This document shows, in pieces, positions 1-8,955 of a stretch of 64,000 nucleotides of DNA; positions within the stretch are counted from its first letter, which is position 1; every line of letters starts with the position of its first letter. Origin of the DNA: RHKX01 sp964497825 (GTDB lineage Bacteria; Actinomycetota; Thermoleophilia; Solirubrobacterales; 70-9). The stretch covers positions 1 to 64,000 of the forward strand of contig CAZCFA010000001.1 of assembly GCA_964497825.1 (NCBI GenBank). Direction: 5' to 3'. Position numbers and translations under genes: made by a program. The notes under the pieces are model-generated. The model had not been told where the DNA came from, made no database searches, and was given only the letters and a program-made list of their open reading frames with translations.

Positions 1-1047
1 CGCGCCGCCCGCCCGGAGCGCTCGCCGAAGCCGGCGGGCCGGCTCGGGATCGCCCTGCTCGCAGCCGCCGTCGCCGCGGTGGCGCTGGTCGTGATCCTGC
101 GCCTCACCGTTGGCGACGAGCGGGGCGCCGGCGGCGCCGAGCCGGGCGCCGCCGGCTCGACCGCGGCGGATCTGCCGGCCAAACCGGCGACCGGACCGTC
201 GCGGCCGATACCGGTGCGCGGCTTCCCGGTCGCCGTTGCCACCAGCGACGGCGTCGTCTACGCGGTGACCCGCGAGGGCGGCGCGCTCGAGGGATTCGAG
301 GAGGCGACCGGCGAGCGCGTCCTCGGCCCGATCGCGATCGGCGGCCCGGGCGCCGGCCTGACGATCTTCGACGGCGCCGCCTGGGCCAGCGACGAGGGCG
401 AGGGCGAGGTCGCGAGGATCGATCTCGGCGCCGAGCAGCCGGCCGAGGCCGTGATCGCGACCGGCGGCGAGCCCGGTCCGCTGATCGGCGCCCGTGATGC
501 GATCTGGGTCGTCGACGAGGGTGCCCGCCGGCTGCTGCGACTGCCGCCGGACGCGAGCGCCGGCAGCAAGCCGGAGGCGTTCGACCTCGACGCCGCCGAT
601 CCCGACGGGATCGCCTACGGGCGCGGCGCGCTGTGGGTCAGCGACGGCGGCGGCAGCGTGCTGCGGATCGATCCCGGGGACCCGTCGCGGCAGCGGTCCT
701 TCGACGTCGGCGGCCGGCCCGAGGCGGTGCTCGTCGCCGGCGGCGCGGTCTGGGTCGCCGACGGGGCCCGCGGCACGGTGCTGGCGCTCGACCCCGGCTC
801 GGGCGCGGTCGGGCCCGAGCTCGCCGTCGGCGAGGAGCCGACCGGGCTCGCGGCCGACCGCGAGCACCTCTGGGTCGCCAACGCCGGCGGCTTCGTTACC
901 GCGATCGACCTCGGCTCCGGCGCGATCGAGCAGATCGACCTGAGCGGCGCCGGCGGCCGGCCGCGATCGATCGCCGCCGGCGAGCAGGTCTGGGTGGCGA
1001 CCGGCGCCGGCAACTCCCTCGTGGCGATCGCCGCGGCATCCGGTTAG
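1..1047 (+). CDS. Membrane-anchored beta-propeller protein, 5'-truncated
   Basis: The reading frame is open from the first base of the window, so the true start lies outside it. The visible part begins with a basic Arg/Pro segment and one membrane helix (about codons 14-35, LGIALLAAAVAAVAL...). A low-complexity Gly/Ala linker follows, then six or seven repeats of about 42 residues with a W-V-x-D/N core (AVWVADG, ALWVSDG, HLWVANA, QVWVATG), which is typical of a YncE/NHL-type beta-propeller outside the cell. A basic juxtamembrane segment, one helix and an external propeller is a common architecture for the C-terminal half of PknB-like Ser/Thr kinases, but no kinase domain is visible here, so that identity is only a possibility. 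Confidence 0.75.
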   Translation, partial: RAARPERSPKPAGRLGIALLAAAVAAVALVVILRLTVGDERGAGGAEPGAAGSTAADLPAKPATGPSRPIPVRGFPVAVATSDGVVYAVTREGGALEGFEEATGERVLGPIAIGGPGAGLTIFDGAAWASDEGEGEVARIDLGAEQPAEAVIATGGEPGPLIGARDAIWVVDEGARRLLRLPPDASAGSKPEAFDLDAADPDGIAYGRGALWVSDGGGSVLRIDPGDPSRQRSFDVGGRPEAVLVAGGAVWVADGARGTVLALDPGSGAVGPELAVGEEPTGLAADREHLWVANAGGFVTAIDLGSGAIEQIDLSGAGGRPRSIAAGEQVWVATGAGNSLVAIAAASG

Positions 1048-1107
1048 ACGCCGCGGAGTGGCGGAGCCGCTTCGCGGAACCGGCTTCGGTAGCCTGCGCC
1101 GCCGCCC

Positions 1108-2229
1108 ATGCGGATCGGAGTTCCGAAGGAGACCCTCGAGGGGGAGCGGCGCGTCGCGCTGATCCCGGAGTCGGTCGAGGCGCTGACCGCGAACGGGCTC
1201 GACGTCGTCGTCGAGGCCGGCGCCGGGGTCGAGTCGGGTGCCCCCGACGAGCACTACGCCGAGGCCGGCGCCGAGATCGGCGACGCCTGGTCCGCCGACA
1301 TCGTCCTCCACGTCGCCGTCCCGAGCGTCGAGGAGATCGGCCGGCTCGGTTCCGGCACGGTCCTGATCGGGTTCCTGGCACCGCTGACGGCGATCGCGAC
1401 GACGCGCGAGCTGGCGGCGAACGGCGTCACCAGCTTCGCGGTCGAGGCGATCCCGCGGATCACCCGGGCCCAGGCGATGGACGCGCTCTCCTCGCAGGCG
1501 AACGTCGCCGGCTACGCGGCGACGTTGCTCGCCGCCCGCGAGGCCGGCCGCTTCTTCCCGATGATGACCACCGCCGCCGGCACCGTGAAGCCGGCCCGCG
1601 TCCTCGTGCTCGGCGCCGGCGTCGCCGGGCTGCAGGCGATCGCGACCGCGAAGCGGCTCGGCGCCGTCGTCACCGGCTTCGACATCCGCCGCGCCGCCTG
1701 GGAGCAGGTCTCCTCGCTCGGCGGCCGGCCGCTCGAGCTCGACTTCATCCCCGACGCCGAGGACGAGGGCGGCTACGCGCGGCCGCTGACCGACGAGGAG
1801 AACGCGCAGGTCCGCGACGCGCTCGCCGAGAACGCCGGCAAGCAGGACGTGATCATCACCACCGCGCAGATCCCGGGCCGGCCGGCGCCGACGCTGATCA
1901 CCGCCGCCGGCGTCCGCAACATGCAGCCGGGCTCGGTGATCGTCGATCTCGCCGGCGACAGCGGCGGCAACTGCGAGTTGACGAAGCCGGGCGAGACCGT
2001 GGTCGAGGCCGGCGTCAAGGTGATCGCGCCGCGCAACCTCGCCAGCGACATGGCCGCCCACGCCTCGCAGCTGTACGCCAAGAACCTCGAGAACTTCATC
2101 GGCCTGATCGTCGACGAGGAGGGCGGCCTCGACCTCGACTTCGAGGACGAGGTCGTCGCCGGCGCCTGCCTGACCCACGGCGGCGAGATCAAGAACGAGC
2201 GCGCCAAGGGCGTCGTCGAGGGGAGCTAG
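1108..2229 (+). CDS. pntAA: NAD(P) transhydrogenase subunit alpha part 1 (PntAA, NAD-binding)
   Basis: This is the NAD(H)-binding domain I of the proton-translocating transhydrogenase, which passes hydride between NADH and NADP+ at the cytoplasmic face of the membrane. The N-terminus MRIGVPKE and the nucleotide-binding loop VLGAGVAGLQA (near residue 170) followed by GFDIR are the family hallmarks shared with alanine dehydrogenase. The 373-residue length matches the separate alpha-1 subunit of three-subunit enzymes, and the two genes behind it (pntAB, pntB) exclude alanine dehydrogenase. A TAGCCT hexamer lies 12 nt upstream of the ATG. The next gene starts 5 nt after the stop, so the three genes form an operon. 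Confidence 0.95.
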   Translation: MRIGVPKETLEGERRVALIPESVEALTANGLDVVVEAGAGVESGAPDEHYAEAGAEIGDAWSADIVLHVAVPSVEEIGRLGSGTVLIGFLAPLTAIATTRELAANGVTSFAVEAIPRITRAQAMDALSSQANVAGYAATLLAAREAGRFFPMMTTAAGTVKPARVLVLGAGVAGLQAIATAKRLGAVVTGFDIRRAAWEQVSSLGGRPLELDFIPDAEDEGGYARPLTDEENAQVRDALAENAGKQDVIITTAQIPGRPAPTLITAAGVRNMQPGSVIVDLAGDSGGNCELTKPGETVVEAGVKVIAPRNLASDMAAHASQLYAKNLENFIGLIVDEEGGLDLDFEDEVVAGACLTHGGEIKNERAKGVVEGS

Positions 2230-2233
2230 CGCA

Positions 2234-2560
2234 ATGGATATGGTCACCGAGCTGACGATCTTCGTGCTCGCCGCGTTCGTTGGCTTCGAGGTGATCTCGA
2301 AGGTGCCGACGACGCTGCACACGCCGCTGATGTCGCAGACCAACGCGATCCACGGCATCGTCATGCTCGGCGGCCTGATCGTCGCCGGCTACGCCGACGA
2401 CGGGCTCGAGTACGTGATCGGCTTCATCGCGATCGCGTTCGGCGCGATCAACATCGTCGGCGGCTTCATGGTCACCGACCGGATGCTCGGCATGTTCGGC
2501 CGCAAGAAGCCGGCGCCGGCGGCGGACGAGGGCTCCTCCGGCGAGGGCTCGGGGAGCTGA
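2234..2560 (+). CDS. pntAB: NAD(P) transhydrogenase subunit alpha part 2 (PntAB, membrane)
   Basis: This 108-residue protein has three hydrophobic helices (ELTIFVLAAFVGFEVI, IHGIVMLGGLIVAGYA, VIGFIAIAFGAINIVGGFMV) and the conserved P-T-x-L-H-T-P-L-M-S-x-T-N-A-I segment of transhydrogenase domain II. It supplies part of the proton channel. The C-terminal tail is short and charged (GRKKPAPAADEG...). It lies between pntAA and pntB with intergenic gaps of 4 and 5 nt, so the three subunits should be co-translated. Confidence 0.95.
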   Translation: MDMVTELTIFVLAAFVGFEVISKVPTTLHTPLMSQTNAIHGIVMLGGLIVAGYADDGLEYVIGFIAIAFGAINIVGGFMVTDRMLGMFGRKKPAPAADEGSSGEGSGS

Positions 2561-2565
2561 GCGGC

Positions 2566-3990
2566 GTGAGCGCACCCCTGGCACTGCTCGAGCCGGGCGG
2601 CGACGCCGTCACGCTGCTCTACATCGTCAGCTTCTCGCTGTTCATCTTCGGCATCCGCCGCGGCACCCACCCGACCACCGCCAAGCAGGGGAACATGATC
2701 GCCGCCGTCGGCATGGCGATCGCCGTCGTCGCGACGCTGCTGCTCGACGGGATCGGCAACTGGGGGATCATCTTCGGCGGCCTGCTCGTCGGCGGCGCGA
2801 TCGGCGTCGTCGCCTCGATCCGGGTGCAGATGACCGAGATGCCGCAGATGGTCGCGCTCTACAACGGCGTCGGCGGCGGCGCGGTCGCGCTGATCGCCTG
2901 GTCGGAGCTGCGCCACGGCCTCGCGATCGGCTCCGACTTCCCGCTCGAGGAGTTCGTCCCGACGCTGTTCGCCGCGGTGATCGGATCGATCTCGTTCTGG
3001 GGCTCGAACATCGCCTTCGGCAAGCTCCAGGACCTGGTCCCGACCGGCTCGGTCAAGCTGCCCGGCCAGCAGGTGATCAACGCGCTGCTGCTCGCCGCGA
3101 TCGTCGTCCTCTGCGTCTATCTCGGCGCCAGCCACGGCGACGACCCGTCGCAGGCGCTGTTCGTGCTGATCCTCGTCGGCGCCGGGCTGCTCGGGATCTT
3201 CGCCGTGCTGCCGATCGGCGGCGCCGACATGCCGGTCGTGATCGCGCTGCTGAACGCGGCGACCGGGCTCTCCGCCGCCGCCGCCGGCTTCGCGCTCGAC
3301 AACGTCGCGCTGATCGTCGCCGGCACCCTCGTCGGCTCGTCGGGAACGATCCTCACGCTCGAGATGGCACGGGCTATGAACCGCTCCGTCGCCAACGTCC
3401 TGTTCGCCGGCTTCGGCGGCGCCGGCGCGACCGCCGCCGCCGGCGACGGCGAGCAGCGCCCGCACCGCTCGATCGGCGCCCAGGACGCGGCGATCGCGCT
3501 CGCCTACGCCGACTCGGTCGTGATCGTGCCCGGCTACGGCCTCGCCGTCGCCCAGGCCCAGCACGCGGTGAAGGAGGTCGCGACCGCGCTCGAGAAGCGC
3601 GGCATCGATGTCCGCTACGCGATCCATCCGGTCGCCGGCCGGATGCCGGGCCACATGAACGTGCTGCTCGCCGAGGCCGACGTCCCCTACGAGAAGCTGG
3701 TCGAGATGGAGGACATCAACCCCGACATGCCGCGCACCGACGTCGCCGTCGTGATCGGCGCCAACGACGTCACCAACCCGGCCGCCAAGGACGATCCCAA
3801 CAGCCCGATCGCCGGGATGCCGATCATCGAGGTCGCCGAGGCGCAGCAGGTGATCGTGATCAAGCGCTCGCTCAGCCCCGGCTTCGCCGGCATCGACAAC
3901 GACCTGTTCTACCTCGACAAGACCGCGATGCTGTTCGACGACGCGAAGAAGGCGGCGCAGGACATCGCCGCCGAGATCGACGAGCTCTGA
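2566..3990 (+). CDS. pntB: NAD(P) transhydrogenase subunit beta (PntB)
   Basis: The 474-residue beta subunit combines about eight membrane helices (the rest of proton-conducting domain II) with the cytoplasmic NADP(H)-binding domain III. Domain III is recognised by IVPGYGLAVAQAQHAVKE, then HPVAGRMPGHMNVLLAEA, DVAVVIGANDVTNPAA and the C-terminal KRSLSPGFAGIDNDLFY, all canonical PntB motifs. The start is a GTG just after the pntAB stop. Length and motifs are complete. Confidence 0.96.
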   Translation: MSAPLALLEPGGDAVTLLYIVSFSLFIFGIRRGTHPTTAKQGNMIAAVGMAIAVVATLLLDGIGNWGIIFGGLLVGGAIGVVASIRVQMTEMPQMVALYNGVGGGAVALIAWSELRHGLAIGSDFPLEEFVPTLFAAVIGSISFWGSNIAFGKLQDLVPTGSVKLPGQQVINALLLAAIVVLCVYLGASHGDDPSQALFVLILVGAGLLGIFAVLPIGGADMPVVIALLNAATGLSAAAAGFALDNVALIVAGTLVGSSGTILTLEMARAMNRSVANVLFAGFGGAGATAAAGDGEQRPHRSIGAQDAAIALAYADSVVIVPGYGLAVAQAQHAVKEVATALEKRGIDVRYAIHPVAGRMPGHMNVLLAEADVPYEKLVEMEDINPDMPRTDVAVVIGANDVTNPAAKDDPNSPIAGMPIIEVAEAQQVIVIKRSLSPGFAGIDNDLFYLDKTAMLFDDAKKAAQDIAAEIDEL

Positions 3991-4010
3991 GCGGCCGCCG
4001 GCCGCGGGTT
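3991..4010 (+). terminator. Possible terminator after pntB
   Basis: A 6-bp GC stem (GCGGCC, 3-nt loop, GGCCGC) begins immediately after the pntB stop and is followed by GGGTTT. The T-run is too short for a classical intrinsic terminator, so this is a weak call supported mainly by its position between convergent genes. Confidence 0.3.
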
Positions 4011-4096
4011 TGCGCCGGCGCGGGCATTGCCGCGGCCGTAGGGAACGCGAACGGGCGCCGGCGCCGAACGAGCCGCGCGCGGCTTGGCCGCAGACG

Positions 4097-4357
4097 CTAC
4101 TTCGTCTCGACCCGCTGCCTGGTGCCGCGGACGCGCGGCAGCAGCCAGCCGACGATCGCGCCGAGGAAGAACGCGATCAGAAGGCCGAAGAACAGCGGCG
4201 TCTTGGTGCTGGCGAAGAAGAAGTTGAACTCGACCTTCTGCGAGTTCTGGACGATCAGGATCACCGCCAGGACGACGGCGACGCCGATCGCGTAGAGGCG
4301 GAACCGCGACCTGCGCTCGTGCCCGCCGTCCGGTCCTGATCTGCGGTCGGGCGCCAT
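4097..4357 (-). CDS. LapA/DUF1049-family membrane protein
   Basis: This 86-residue protein has a basic N-terminus, a first helix (LYAIGVAVVLAVILIVQN), the motif QNSQKVEFNFFF and a second helix (LFFGLLIAFFLGAIVGWLLP). The N-x-x-x-V-x-F-x-F segment between two helices is characteristic of the LapA (lipopolysaccharide assembly protein A) domain, DUF1049. In Gram-negative bacteria the family helps LPS assembly; in Actinobacteria its role is unknown and is probably envelope-related. The gene is monocistronic and divergent from the next gene. Confidence 0.8.
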   Translation of the reverse strand: MAPDRRSGPDGGHERRSRFRLYAIGVAVVLAVILIVQNSQKVEFNFFFASTKTPLFFGLLIAFFLGAIVGWLLPRVRGTRQRVETK

Positions 4358-4366
4358 CGGTCGCTG

Positions 4367-4424
4367 AGCGTAGCGTCTATCGGCACACCGCGACCCCCAT
4401 GCGTGCGAGCTTGCGGCCTAGCGT
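4367..4424. promoter_or_regulatory. Divergent pair of leaderless-type -10 hexamers
   Basis: On the minus strand TACGCT (4367-4372) ends 9 nt before the LapA-like ATG. On the plus strand TAGCGT (4419-4424) ends 6 nt before the ATG at 4431. Neither start has a Shine-Dalgarno sequence. The spacing would place transcription starts at or near the A of each ATG. Confidence 0.45.
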
Positions 4425-4430
4425 CGAGGC

Positions 4431-5348
4431 ATGGATCGCCGGCGCTTGATCGTGATCGCGGAGGACGGTCAGGTTAGCGCCGAGTACGTGGGCGCCGTCG
4501 TCCTGCTCGCGGCGCTGTTCGGCCTGCTGCTGGCGGTCGCCGGGCCGGCGCTGCCGGGCGGCGGGCTGGCCCGGGCGGTCGCCGCGAAGCTCGTCTGCGC
4601 GGTCAAGTCGGCCGGCTCCTGCGGCGCCGAGGCGATGGCGCTGGCGGCGCGACCGAGCGCGACCGAGCGCGCCTACGGCGCCGAGCTCGCCGCGGCGCTG
4701 GCCGAGCGCGCGCCGACGATCTCGTTCGAGGCCGACGACTTCGCCTCGCTGCCGGTCGATTTCCGCGAGTGCCGCCGGCGCTCCTGCGCCGACACGATCA
4801 GCCACGGCTCGATCGAGCACACCCAGGGCGGGCTCGAGCCGACGGTCTTCACCCACGTCGTCGACTGCCGCGATCGCGGCGCCGCGGCCGCCGCCGGCTA
4901 CGACTGCTCGGGCGAGCGCGCGGGCCGGATCTACCTCCAGTACTGGCTCTACTACCCCGACAGCCTCACCCACGGCCTCGGCCGCGTCGGCGGCTACCAC
5001 GCCGACGACTGGGAGAGCTACCAGGTGCGGGTCGGCCCCGGCTCGGCGGCGTCGGCGCGGGCCAGCTCGCACCACAGCTACAACGGCCGCGACGGCGGCG
5101 ACATCGGCTCCGATGCGGGGATCACGCCGCGGGTCGGCTGGGACTCGGTGCTGGGCGAGCTGCACGTCGCCGCGGGCAGCCACGCCGGCACCGCGGCCCG
5201 CGACGGCGGCGACGATCGCTGGATCACGCCGTCGAACCAGCGGCTGGTCCCGCTCGAGCCGATCGCCGCCGCCGGGGCGCCGCCGTTCGCCGTCGCCCCG
5301 CCCTGGCGGAAGCGGGTCTGGAGCGATCCCGAGTCGCCCGGAACCTAG
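4431..5348 (+). CDS. Surface protein with pilin-like (class III) N-terminus
   Basis: The first 35 residues read as a charged leader followed by GQVSAEYVG and a hydrophobic helix, the pattern of TadE/Flp-type or class III signal peptides processed by a prepilin peptidase. The remaining roughly 260 residues form an exported domain with several cysteines. It contains YLQYWLYYPD, a histidine-rich YHADDWESYQVRV and SSHHSYNGRDGG. This resembles the Vps62-like domain found in bacterial and fungal exported proteins, but I cannot confirm that without a profile search. No Tad or pilus genes are adjacent. The start is set by a TAGCGT hexamer 6 nt upstream. Confidence 0.6.
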   Translation: MDRRRLIVIAEDGQVSAEYVGAVVLLAALFGLLLAVAGPALPGGGLARAVAAKLVCAVKSAGSCGAEAMALAARPSATERAYGAELAAALAERAPTISFEADDFASLPVDFRECRRRSCADTISHGSIEHTQGGLEPTVFTHVVDCRDRGAAAAAGYDCSGERAGRIYLQYWLYYPDSLTHGLGRVGGYHADDWESYQVRVGPGSAASARASSHHSYNGRDGGDIGSDAGITPRVGWDSVLGELHVAAGSHAGTAARDGGDDRWITPSNQRLVPLEPIAAAGAPPFAVAPPWRKRVWSDPESPGT

Positions 5349-5443
5349 GAGCAGGCGTCGCGCTCCACGGACCCGGGACCGCTACCTGCTCCGCGCTCGC
5401 AGCGATCGGATAGGGTGGATTCGAACCGACTGGAGAAGGTGGG

Positions 5444-6001
5444 ATGGTGATCGGAAAGCTGAGGTTCGCGGGCGCAATCGCGCTTGCGGTGCTGGCGCTG
5501 GGTGCCGTGGCCGATGCCGCGAAGAAGGGCGGCGCGAAGGTGGTCAAGGACCGAACCGACCGGGGCGGCAAGCTCTACGACCCGAAGACGTACGCAGCCT
5601 GTGACATCAAGCAGGTGAAGGCGACGGTCAAGGGCGCCCAGCTTGTGATCACGGTGTCGACCAGGGGCAAGCAGGCGTTCCCCAACAGCTACGTCAACCT
5701 CAACACCAAGGGCAGCAAGCGCTCCGCTGCCGAGTATCAGGCACAGCCGAGCGGCGGGCTCGTGGCGATCAAGGGGGGCAAGTTCGACCAGGCCGGCGCG
5801 AAGACGAAGCAGAAGAAGGGGGGCAAGGCGCTCCGCTTCGAGATCGCGCTGAAGAAGATCGGCGGGCCGAGGAAGACCGGCTTCCAGGCCCAGACCTGCG
5901 GCGAGGGAGCGGTGGACATCGCCCCCGGGGGGAACTACTTCGACGACAAGAGCTTCGACGGCACAGTCGCCCACAAGTACAAGAGCATCAGGACCGGCTG
6001 A
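5444..6001 (+). CDS. Secreted hypothetical protein
   Basis: This 185-residue protein begins with a clear signal peptide (IGKLRFAGAIALAVLALGAVADA, cleavage likely after ADA). The mature domain is lysine- and glycine-rich and probably beta-stranded, with alternating short strands and a pair of cysteines (ACDIKQ near the start, QTCGEG near the end). I recognise no family. GGAGAAGG a few bases before the ATG serves as a ribosome-binding site. The stretch 6002-6200 downstream holds nothing I can identify. Confidence 0.6.
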   Translation: MVIGKLRFAGAIALAVLALGAVADAAKKGGAKVVKDRTDRGGKLYDPKTYAACDIKQVKATVKGAQLVITVSTRGKQAFPNSYVNLNTKGSKRSAAEYQAQPSGGLVAIKGGKFDQAGAKTKQKKGGKALRFEIALKKIGGPRKTGFQAQTCGEGAVDIAPGGNYFDDKSFDGTVAHKYKSIRTG

Positions 6002-6200
6002 CTGCCCCGCTCGCAGCGGCTCCCGCGACCGCTCCGCCCCCTTCCCGCGCGGCTGCTGAACGCTCGGCCGGCGTCGCCGGGTAAGCTGTTCCGATCCCGG
6101 CGCCCAGCAAGGCAACCGATAGGGCGGAGAACCTCGAGCGCCTCACCGAGGACGGCGGCTGCCGCCGGACGCGCGGTCCCGGGCGACCGGTCGGCGAGCG

Positions 6201-7394
6201 ATGAGCGAGCGGCCACCGGCAGCCGTCGCGGGGCCCGGCCAGGACGCCTCCGCGGTCGCGTTCAAGAACGTCAGCAAGCGCTACCCCGGCGCCGAGGCGG
6301 TCGCCGTCGAGGAGCTCAGCCTCGAGGTCCGGGCGGGCGAGATCTGCGTTCTCGTCGGCCCCTCCGGCTGCGGCAAGACGACCGCGATGCGAATGGTCAA
6401 CCGCACGGTCGAGATCACCTCCGGCGAGATCGAGATCGGCGGCACCTCCGTCGCCGACCGCTCGGCCGCCGAGCTGCGGCGCGAGATCGGCTACGTGATC
6501 CAGCAGATCGGCCTGTTCCCGCACCGGACGATCGCCGAGAACATCGCCACCGTCCTGAAGCTGCTCGGCTGGTCGCGCGAGCGCACCCGCGCCCGCGTCG
6601 CCGAGCTGCTGGAGCTGATCTCGCTCCCGTCCGAGATCGCCGATCGCTACCCGGCGCAGCTCTCCGGCGGCCAGCAGCAGCGGGTCGGCGTCGCCCGGGC
6701 GCTCGCCGCCGACCCGCCGGTGATGCTGATGGACGAGCCGTTCGGCGCGATCGACCCGATCAACCGCGAGCGCCTGCAGAACGAGTTCCTGCGGCTTCAG
6801 GCCGAGATCCGCAAGACGATCCTGTTCGTCACCCACGACATCGACGAGGCGATCAAGATGGGCGACCGGATCGCGGTGCTCAGGGAGGGCGGCAAGCTCG
6901 CCCAATACGCGACGCCCGCGGAGCTGCTGATGGTTCCCGCCGACGGGTTCGTCGAGGACTTCGTCGGCGCCGACCGCGCGCTCAAGCGGCTGGCGCTGAT
7001 GAGGGTGAGCGACATCGACCTCTGGCGGGCGCCGCTGGCCTTCGCCGGCGAGGCGAGCGCCGACGTGCGCGCCCGGCTCGACGGGGCCGAGGTCCCGCAC
7101 GCGCTGCTCGTCGACGCCGAGCGCCGGCCGCTTGGCTGGCTCTCCGACCGCGACCTCGGCGGCGCCGAGGTTCCAGCGGTGCCGGACTCCTCGCCCGAGC
7201 CGATCCTCGATCGCGACGACGTGATGCGCGACGCGCTCTCCGACCTGCTCCAGGCGGAGACCCACTACGCGCCGGTCGTCGATCGCGACGGCCGGATCGA
7301 CGGCGTCCTCTCGGTCGCCGTGATCCAGGACTTCCTCACATCCGACGACGCCAGGGTCGAGGAGCACGACGCCGCCGAGCGGCCGCTCGGCTGA
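6201..7394 (+). CDS. opuCA: Glycine betaine/choline-type ABC transporter ATPase with CBS domains
   Basis: This is the ATP-binding subunit of an osmoprotectant (quaternary amine) importer. Walker A GPSGCGKTT lies near residue 53, the Q-loop is QQIGLFPH, the signature LSGGQQQR lies near residue 154, and Walker B with the D-loop is VMLMDEPFGAIDP. The last 120 residues carry a CBS pair (around ADVRARLDGAEVPHALLVD and VMRDALSDLLQAE), as in OpuCA/ProV proteins, where CBS domains sense ionic strength or cyclic dinucleotides. Two permeases and a binding protein follow in the same operon. Confidence 0.93.
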   Translation: MSERPPAAVAGPGQDASAVAFKNVSKRYPGAEAVAVEELSLEVRAGEICVLVGPSGCGKTTAMRMVNRTVEITSGEIEIGGTSVADRSAAELRREIGYVIQQIGLFPHRTIAENIATVLKLLGWSRERTRARVAELLELISLPSEIADRYPAQLSGGQQQRVGVARALAADPPVMLMDEPFGAIDPINRERLQNEFLRLQAEIRKTILFVTHDIDEAIKMGDRIAVLREGGKLAQYATPAELLMVPADGFVEDFVGADRALKRLALMRVSDIDLWRAPLAFAGEASADVRARLDGAEVPHALLVDAERRPLGWLSDRDLGGAEVPAVPDSSPEPILDRDDVMRDALSDLLQAETHYAPVVDRDGRIDGVLSVAVIQDFLTSDDARVEEHDAAERPLG

Positions 7395-7398
7395 TTCG

Positions 7399-8145
7399 AT
7401 GCTCGGCACGCTCGCGAACGGCCTGATCCCGCTGCTCGCCCAGGTCGAGGTCCGTGAGGCGGGCCAGGGCGCGACCACCTGCCAGGGCCGGAACCAGGGC
7501 TTCTGCACCCAGTACGTCCTCGACAACCTCGACGACTACACGCGGCCGACGCTCGAGCACCTCGAGCTCGTCGTCCTCTCCGTCCTGCTCGGGTTCGTCG
7601 TCGCGATCGCGCTGGCGATCCTCTCGCACGGCCGCCGCTGGCTGATCCCGCCGCTGGTCGGCGTCACCGGCGTGCTCTACACGATCCCGAGCATCGCGCT
7701 GTTCCTGCTGATGCTGCCGATCACCGGGCGCGGGACCGAGACCGCCGTGATCGCGCTGGCGCTCTACAACCTGCAGATCATCTACCGCAACGCCAACGCC
7801 GGTCTCGCCAACGTCCCCGGGGCCGCCAAGGACGCGGGACGGGGGATGGGGATGACCAAGCGCCAGCTGCTGTGGCGCGTCGAGCTGCCGCTCGCGACCC
7901 CCGAGATCATCGCCGGGCTGCGGATCGCCACGGTCTCGACCGTCGCGATCGCCACCCTTGCGATCTTCGCCGGCGCCGGCGGGCTCGGCGAGATCATCTA
8001 CAACGCCGGCCTCCAGCGCGACGTGTTCAAGACCAACATCGTGATGGGCAGCGGCCTTGCGATCCTGATGGCGATCGCGCTCGACGGGCTGCTCGTGCTC
8101 AGCCAGCGGTTCGCCGCGCCGTGGCGACGGGTGCAGGCGGCATGA
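7399..8145 (+). CDS. opuCB: Osmoprotectant ABC transporter permease 1
   Basis: This 248-residue permease of the BPD_transp_1 family has about five helices. An EAA-loop-like segment (AAKDAGRGMGMTKRQLLWRVELPLATPEIIAG) contacts the ATPase. It starts 4 nt after the ATPase stop and its own TGA overlaps the ATG of the next gene (ATGA), so translation is coupled. An extra polar segment with two cysteines (TTCQGRNQGFCTQYV) precedes the first long helix and probably lies outside the membrane. Confidence 0.9.
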   Translation: MLGTLANGLIPLLAQVEVREAGQGATTCQGRNQGFCTQYVLDNLDDYTRPTLEHLELVVLSVLLGFVVAIALAILSHGRRWLIPPLVGVTGVLYTIPSIALFLLMLPITGRGTETAVIALALYNLQIIYRNANAGLANVPGAAKDAGRGMGMTKRQLLWRVELPLATPEIIAGLRIATVSTVAIATLAIFAGAGGLGEIIYNAGLQRDVFKTNIVMGSGLAILMAIALDGLLVLSQRFAAPWRRVQAA

Positions 8146-8879
8146 CCGCGCTGGCGGCACCGGCCTTCCTCGGCTCGTTCGGAGGGGCGATCGACTTCAT
8201 CTTCAGCCAGCGCGGCTCGGTCGGCGACGAGAGCATCAAGGTCGGCGGCCTCGGCCAGATCTGGGATCTGCTCAGCTCGCAGATGGCGATCAGCGTCGTC
8301 GCGCTGCTGATCGCGACGCTGATCGCGCTCCCGGTCGGCCTCTACCTCGGCCATCGCGGCGTCGGCGAGTTCCTCGCGGTCGCGGTCGGCAACGCCGGCC
8401 GCGCCGTCCCCGAGCTGGCGCTGATCGCGCTGATGATCGCGTTCGTCGGCACCGGCGCGGTCAACGTCACGATCGCGGTCACGATCCTCGGCATCCCGCC
8501 GATCCTCACCAACACCTTCGTCGGCGTCCGCCAGGTCGATCGCAGCGCGGTCGAGGCGGCCCGCGGCGTCGGCATGACCGAGCTCGAGATCATCCGCAAG
8601 GTCGAGCTGCCGCTGGCGGTGCCGACGATCATGGGCGGGGTGCGAACGGCGTCGGTCAACATCATCGCGACCTCGACGATCGGCACGTTGGCCGGGGTCA
8701 AGACGCTCGGCGACCTGATCCTCGGCACCAACGTCTACGGCGACGAGGGCGTGATCGCGGGCGCGATCGTGGTCGCGCTGCTGGCGCTCGCCTTCGAGCT
8801 GATCCTCGCCGGCCTGCAGCACCTGCTCACCCCGCGCGGCCTCGAGCTGCAACGAACCGCCGCCCGTGCGACCGCGTAG
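8142..8879 (+). CDS. opuCD: Osmoprotectant ABC transporter permease 2
   Basis: This is the second permease of the importer, 245 residues from the ATG that overlaps the previous stop codon. It has five or six helices and its own EAA-type motif (AARGVGMTELEIIRKVELPLAVPTIMGG). It is clearly paralogous to the first permease, as expected for the OpuC arrangement of two different permeases. A longer upstream reading frame exists, but the coupled ATG and the family length favour 8142. Confidence 0.9.
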   Translation: MTALAAPAFLGSFGGAIDFIFSQRGSVGDESIKVGGLGQIWDLLSSQMAISVVALLIATLIALPVGLYLGHRGVGEFLAVAVGNAGRAVPELALIALMIAFVGTGAVNVTIAVTILGIPPILTNTFVGVRQVDRSAVEAARGVGMTELEIIRKVELPLAVPTIMGGVRTASVNIIATSTIGTLAGVKTLGDLILGTNVYGDEGVIAGAIVVALLALAFELILAGLQHLLTPRGLELQRTAARATA

Positions 8880-8955
8880 GATCACGCGCAGGCCGCGGGG
8901 GACCGCGGACGCATCGTCCGACGACGACCTAACCCACAGAGAGGAACACCTCGAG

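Noticed and set aside
633..2255. Arg-rich plus-strand frame over the propeller and pntAA genes
   Set aside because: It is a shifted frame of two clear genes and is almost entirely Arg, Ala, Gly and Pro.
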